From assembly GCA_030696545.1 (NCBI GenBank), contig JAUYSA010000102.1:1-9172 (forward strand): a stretch of DNA of 9,172 nucleotides. The letters run 5' to 3'. The notes beneath the pieces were generated by a model. The model had not been told where the DNA came from and ran no database searches. It saw only the letters and a program-made list of their open reading frames with translations. Both the position numbers and the translations under genes were made by a program. This document shows, one piece after another, positions 6,482 to 9,172 of the stretch. Every line of letters begins with the position of its first letter. Position 1 is the first letter of the stretch. This DNA comes from Hyphomonadaceae bacterium (GTDB taxonomy: Bacteria; Pseudomonadota; Alphaproteobacteria; Caulobacterales; Hyphomonadaceae).

Positions 6482-6967
6482 TTAAGCAGCCGAAGCCGTG
6501 CGGATTTTTGTCGCGCCGCCCTCGATCACTTGCGGCGACGTTGCGTCACCGATCGTGATCTTGCGCGGCTTCATGGCTTCCGGCAGCTCACGCTTCAGCT
6601 CGATGCGCAGCAGGCCATTCTTCAGCGCCGCGCCACTCACCACGACGTGATCCGCCAGCTGGAAGCGACGGATGAATCCGCGCTCCGCAATGCCGCGGTG
6701 CAGGAATTTCCGGTTCGCTTCGCTGCCGTCTTTCTTGCCGATGACGATCAGCTGGCTTTCCTTCACTTCAAGATCGAGGTCGGCCTCGCCAAAGCCTGCA
6801 ACAGCAAGCTCGATCGCGTACGCGCTCTCGTCCTCGATGGACTGCTCGATATTGTAGGGGGGATAGCCCTGCGCGCCATCAAGTCGCTGTGCGGTGTCGA
6901 TCAGGCTGGCAAGCCGGTCGAAGCCGACGACGGTGCGATAAAGGGGGGAAAAATCGAACGTGCTCAT
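6482..6967 (-). CDS. small heat-shock protein, Hsp20/IbpA family
   Basis: An ATP-independent cytoplasmic holdase chaperone that binds unfolding proteins during heat or other stress and hands them to the DnaK/ClpB machinery. The 161 residues fit the class A bacterial IbpA type. The N-terminus MSTFDFSPLYRTVVGFDRL is close to the E. coli IbpA/IbpB start. The alpha-crystallin domain spans roughly 36-128, with Y38NIEQ, AVAGFGEADLDLEV (55-68) and the hallmark LKNGLLRIEL (115-124). The C-terminal I-x-I anchor (ITI, 137-139), which docks onto neighbouring subunits, is present. The ATG at 6967 is chosen because of this N-terminus and AAGGA 7 nt upstream; a TTG at 6985 would add six residues but lies in the thermometer hairpin. 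The leader has ROSE thermometer features, so translation should rise with temperature. It is divergent from the methyltransferase lipoprotein gene. Confidence 0.95.
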   Translation of the reverse strand: MSTFDFSPLYRTVVGFDRLASLIDTAQRLDGAQGYPPYNIEQSIEDESAYAIELAVAGFGEADLDLEVKESQLIVIGKKDGSEANRKFLHRGIAERGFIRRFQLADHVVVSGAALKNGLLRIELKRELPEAMKPRKITIGDATSPQVIEGGATKIRTASAA

Positions 6968-7065
6968 TGGTCTGTCCTTCTTCAAGCAACAGGGCGGGAC
7001 GTGTTCAACGTTCCGCTGGTTTCAACACAAAGACCGTTCACGGCGCCGCCAGACTGGCCGGCGCC
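6968..7065 (-). ncRNA. ROSE-like RNA thermometer in the Hsp20 leader
   Basis: The leader directly upstream of the Hsp20 start folds into hairpins typical of ROSE elements. The start-proximal hairpin (6972-6992 on the minus strand) pairs CUGUUGCUU with AAGGACAG around loop GAAG. This gives C-G, U-A, G-C, U-A, U-G, a single bulged G, then C-G, U-A, U-A. The UUGCU box thus covers the AAGGA Shine-Dalgarno and leaves the unpaired G characteristic of ROSE. The next hairpin (6997-7014) is GGAACGU/ACGUCC with one bulged A. A GC-rich stem (7042-7050 with 7056-7065, one bulge) lies further upstream. ROSE elements are known to control small heat-shock genes in alpha- and gammaproteobacteria by melting at high temperature. 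Confidence 0.8.
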
Positions 7066-7134
7066 TCGGCCTTCAAGGCCTGCGATTGCAGCGCCTCGGC
7101 ATTCGAGTTGGGAATGCACTCCCGGGTGGTCAAG
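7051..7134 (-). promoter_or_regulatory. candidate heat-shock (RpoH-type) promoter region of the Hsp20 gene
   Basis: Two RpoH-like -35 boxes (CTTGAA type) are seen on the minus strand. CTTGAAG (7077-7071) is followed 13 nt later by CCAGTCT (7057-7051). CTTGACC (7134-7128) is followed 15 nt later by CCCAACT (7112-7106). The first would give a leader of about 75 nt and the second about 130 nt; both could contain the thermometer. However, the first would start transcription inside the upstream GC stem. The -35 of the first lies within the inverted repeat GGCCTT-C-AAGGCC (7068-7080). Neither -10 is a close match, so this is a weak call. Confidence 0.3.
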
Positions 7135-7166
7135 TGATCCTGAATGGATAAAGTCACTGACCGGAG

Positions 7167-7186
7167 CAGGGCCGGATTTGGCCCTG
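7167..7186 (+). other. small hairpin in the leader of the methyltransferase lipoprotein gene
   Basis: CAGGGCC (7167-7173) and GGCCCTG (7180-7186) form a perfect 7-bp stem around GGATTT, about 30 nt before the ATG at 7217. There is no T run, so it is unlikely to be a terminator. It may protect the messenger or be incidental. Confidence 0.3.
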
Positions 7187-7216
7187 AAATCAGGCTGCTG
7201 CAGACGGGAACCGACG

Positions 7217-8146
7217 ATGAAACCAGGCCGCGCGCTCTTCGCCCTTGCCGCTTTCGCCCTGATGGCAGGCTGCCGGGATGATGCCGCAGACCCCGCCCCC
7301 GCCGGCCCCATCGATGCGCTCAAGGCCGAAACCCCGGCCGACAGCCTGACCAGCGCCGTGTCTGGCGCCTGGCGCACCGACGCCGAAAAAGCGCGCGATC
7401 CCTGGCGCCACCCGGCCGAAACGCTCACCTTCTTCGGCGTCAAACCATCCGACACGGTCGTCGAGATCGCGCCCGGCGGCGGCTGGTACACCGCCATTCT
7501 TGGGCCTTGGCTGAAAGCTGGCGGCGGGCGTCTCTACGCGGCGCATGTCGACCCGACATCCTCGGCCAACGCACAGGCCAATGTCGACGCCTACAGGGCA
7601 GCCTTCGTCGATCATCCCGAAACCTATGGCGACATCACGCTCACGGTCGGCTCGCGCACCAGCCCGGGCCTCGCGCCCGATGGCTCGGCGGATGCCGTGC
7701 TTACCTTCCGCAATGTCCACAACTGGATGGCCGGCGGTTATGCCGACAAGATTTTCGCAGACGCCTTCCGCGCGCTGAAGCCCGGCGGCGTGCTCGGCGT
7801 GGAGGAGCACCGCCTCCCATCCGCGCGCGATCAGGATCTCACGGCGTCAACGGGCTATGTCCTCGAAAGCTATGTCGTGCAACTCGCGCAGAACGCCGGC
7901 TTCGTGCTGGAAGAATCCTCGGAGATCAATGCCAACCCGAAAGACAATGCCGATCATCCCCTCGGCGTCTGGATGCTGCCGCCCAACCTGCGCGAGCCGC
8001 AGCCCGGCTCGCCCGAAGGCGCGGGCTATGACAAGGCGAAATATCAGGCCATCGGCGAAAGCGACCGCATGACCCTGCGCTTCCGCAAGCCAGTCCCTGC
8101 CGCCGCGCCAGCCGCCGCTGCACCCGCCGTGCCGCCCGCGCAATAA
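7217..8146 (+). CDS. exported lipoprotein with a class I SAM-methyltransferase fold (COG4798-type predicted methyltransferase)
   Basis: A 309-residue protein with a lipoprotein signal: MKPGRALFALAAFALMAGC, lipobox LMAGC, lipidated Cys at 19. The +2 residue is Arg rather than Asp, so outer-membrane sorting is expected. The mature part has a Rossmann methyltransferase layout: motif I VVEIAPGGGWYTAIL (81-95), an acidic strand-end region AAHVD (108-112), motif IV-like SADAVLTFRNVHNW (157-170), and post-motif LKPGGVLGVEEHR (187-199). A Pro/Ala-rich tail (291-309) ends the protein. I recognise this as the 'predicted methyltransferase' family, whose substrate is unknown to me. Its export is odd because S-adenosylmethionine is cytosolic. 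The ATG at 7217 is set by the signal peptide; the reading frame stays open leftward to 6473, but that part is antisense to Hsp20. The ribosome binding site is weak (GGGA). The hydrolase gene follows after 7 nt. Confidence 0.88.
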   Translation: MKPGRALFALAAFALMAGCRDDAADPAPAGPIDALKAETPADSLTSAVSGAWRTDAEKARDPWRHPAETLTFFGVKPSDTVVEIAPGGGWYTAILGPWLKAGGGRLYAAHVDPTSSANAQANVDAYRAAFVDHPETYGDITLTVGSRTSPGLAPDGSADAVLTFRNVHNWMAGGYADKIFADAFRALKPGGVLGVEEHRLPSARDQDLTASTGYVLESYVVQLAQNAGFVLEESSEINANPKDNADHPLGVWMLPPNLREPQPGSPEGAGYDKAKYQAIGESDRMTLRFRKPVPAAAPAAAAPAVPPAQ

Positions 8147-8153
8147 GTGCCCA

Positions 8154-8822
8154 ATGGCCCCGAAAGAGCGCACTTTGAAGTTGCCAGACGGCTCAACCGT
8201 CTCGGCGCTCTGGCAAAAGCCGAAAGGCGCAAAGGCGGTGCTCGTTCTAGCTCACGGGGCAGGGGCGGGCATGACGCACAAGAACATGGCCGCCACCGCC
8301 GACGGGCTCGAAGCGCGAGGCATCGCCGTCCTGCGCTACAACTTCCCCTACATGGAACGCGGCTCGAAACGCCCAGACAGCCCAGCCATCGCCCACACCG
8401 CCATCCGCGCTGCCGCCGCCGATGCAGCCAGGCTCGCCGCCGGCCTGCCGCTGTTCGCAGGCGGCCGCTCCTTCGGCGCCCGCATGACGTCACAGGCGCA
8501 GTCGATCGAAGCGTTGCAGTCCGTCGCCGGTCTCGTCTTCTTCGCTTTCCCGCTCCACGCACCCGGCAAGCCCGGCATCGAACGCGCCGGCCATCTGTCG
8601 TCAGTAAAAATCCCGATGTTCTTCCTGCAGGGCACGAAAGACGAATTCGCCGACCTCGATCTTCTCAAGCCGGTCGTTGCGAAACTCGGCAAGCGCGCCA
8701 GACTCCACCTCGCCGAACACGCCGACCACTCCTTCCACGCACCAGCAAAGTCGGGCCGCAAAGACCCCGAAGTCCTCGCCGAAATATTGGATGCCGCGCA
8801 CGACTGGATGCTGAAGCAGTAA
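8154..8822 (+). CDS. small alpha/beta hydrolase (COG3571-like, dienelactone hydrolase-type fold)
   Basis: A 222-residue cytoplasmic protein without a signal peptide. Visible landmarks: the oxyanion-side motif AHGAGAGMTH (33-42); the nucleophile elbow FAGGRSFGAR with S106; the acid residue in FLQGTKDEFAD (D163); and the base in HADHSFH (H192). The catalytic triad is therefore complete and in the expected order. The GGRSxGxR elbow is typical of the 'predicted hydrolase of the alpha/beta superfamily' group related to KANL3/Tex30. The length is normal for these minimal, lid-poor hydrolases. The substrate is unknown and likely an ester, thioester or lactone. The ATG lies only 7 nt past the methyltransferase stop with no visible Shine-Dalgarno, so translation probably depends on coupling to that gene. 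A large palindrome follows its stop. Confidence 0.9.
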   Translation: MAPKERTLKLPDGSTVSALWQKPKGAKAVLVLAHGAGAGMTHKNMAATADGLEARGIAVLRYNFPYMERGSKRPDSPAIAHTAIRAAAADAARLAAGLPLFAGGRSFGARMTSQAQSIEALQSVAGLVFFAFPLHAPGKPGIERAGHLSSVKIPMFFLQGTKDEFADLDLLKPVVAKLGKRARLHLAEHADHSFHAPAKSGRKDPEVLAEILDAAHDWMLKQ

Positions 8823-8846
8823 GCGAACGCCGCCCCCGCACCCACC

Positions 8847-8953
8847 GCTTGTCATCCCGGAAGCGCGCAGCGCTATCCGGGACCCATTGTGAGAGCACGA
8901 CAGTCCATCAATGGCTCCCGGCTCTCCGCTCCGCTACGGCCGGGATGACAAGC
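8847..8953. repeat. 107-bp imperfect palindromic intergenic element
   Basis: GCTTGTCATCCCGG (8847-8860) and CCGGGATGACAAGC (8940-8953) are perfect 14-bp inverted arms. Inside them CCGGGACCCATTG (8877-8889) pairs with CAATGGCTCCCGG (8909-8921) with one mismatch. The zones between also pair partly, so the whole folds as one long hairpin. The GTCATCCCGG...CCGGGATGAC arms are typical of dispersed palindromic repeats in alphaproteobacterial intergenic DNA. It sits 25 nt after the hydrolase stop and may help terminate transcription or stabilise the mRNA end. It encodes nothing. Confidence 0.8.
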
Positions 8954-9172
8954 CGGGTGATCACGAGATTGGGGGATAGCGTGACATCGAATTCGTAGGA
9001 CAGCGAAATTACTTCGTCTCTGAATTTAATCACCTAGCCCGAAAAGATGAGGGATAGCGCCCTCCAGATTCAACCGGGGCCTGGGCCGGGGTTATTATCC
9101 AACCCATGACACGACACAAACACGCGCAAACTGGACTGGTAATCCCGCCGCTTCCTCAGCTTTTGCTGACAG
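8954..9172. other. intergenic end of the window; no supported gene
   Basis: The stretch 8960-9060 is noticeably more AT-rich than the rest of the window and has no long frame. From ATG 9106 a plus-strand frame (MTRHKHAQTGLVIPPLPQLLLT...) runs open to the edge, but it lacks a well-placed ribosome binding site (a G run ends about 14 nt before it). On the minus strand two frames also enter from the edge and stop near 9095 and 9070. Any of these could be a gene end or start, and I cannot choose. A GC block around 9074-9092 has a repeated CCGGGG but no clear function. Confidence 0.4.

Noticed and set aside
6348..7117. An 11-bp identity (GTTGGGAATGC) between the terminator loop (6348) and the Hsp20 promoter region (7107)
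   Set aside because: Matches of this length are expected by chance many times in a 9-kb window.
6473..7216. Upstream extension of the methyltransferase lipoprotein frame
   Set aside because: It is antisense to Hsp20 and its leader, and the signal peptide with lipobox fixes the start at 7217.
1..9172. tRNA, rRNA, CRISPR array, transposase or phage genes
   Set aside because: No cloverleaf, array periodicity, DDE-type protein or integrase motif was seen on reading both strands.

Overview
The window is a GC-rich (roughly 60-65 % by eye) stretch of chromosome, most likely from an alphaproteobacterium. The clues are an IbpA-type small heat-shock gene with a ROSE-like RNA thermometer, a GC-biased codon pattern that leaves long antisense shadow frames, and palindromic intergenic repeats built on GTCATCCCGG. 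A Caulobacterales/Hyphomonadales-like origin is possible but is only an impression. I see no tRNA, rRNA, CRISPR array, transposase or phage gene. Most of the content is housekeeping or poorly characterised accessory genes.

Left part (1-4314). The last codons of an unidentified plus-strand gene converge on a minus-strand acyl-CoA dehydrogenase, and the two stop codons share one CTAG. About 720 bp without a convincing gene follows; it holds a hairpin-rich repeat-like block and a good terminator. That terminator serves a minus-strand two-gene unit of tandem paralogous small secreted proteins (1953-2651). Upstream, on the same strand, is a 403-residue protein with a decayed EAL-like (and probably GGDEF-like) architecture that appears to lack catalytic residues. 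Its ribosome binding site sits in a small hairpin.

Middle part (4315-6481). A plus-strand pair begins with a glutathione S-transferase-like protein that carries a long, disordered acidic tail with an Arg/Lys cluster. A rhomboid intramembrane protease follows 24 nt later. A strong stem-loop, with T-rich flanks on both strands, separates this pair from the convergent Hsp20 gene.

Right part (6482-9172). A minus-strand small heat-shock protein (IbpA/Hsp20 family) has a leader with the hallmarks of a ROSE RNA thermometer: UUGCU pairing with the Shine-Dalgarno and leaving one bulged G. Divergent from it is a plus-strand pair: a lipoprotein of the predicted-methyltransferase family (COG4798 type) and, 7 nt later, a small alpha/beta hydrolase with a complete Ser-Asp-His triad. 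A 107-bp imperfect palindrome and a locally AT-richer gap close the window.

The best candidates for new biology are the GST with an RNase E-like basic/acidic tail next to a rhomboid protease, the exported SAM-methyltransferase-like lipoprotein paired with a hydrolase, and the catalytically eroded EAL-like protein beside the duplicated secreted proteins. I do not see a clear multi-gene defence or biosynthetic system.
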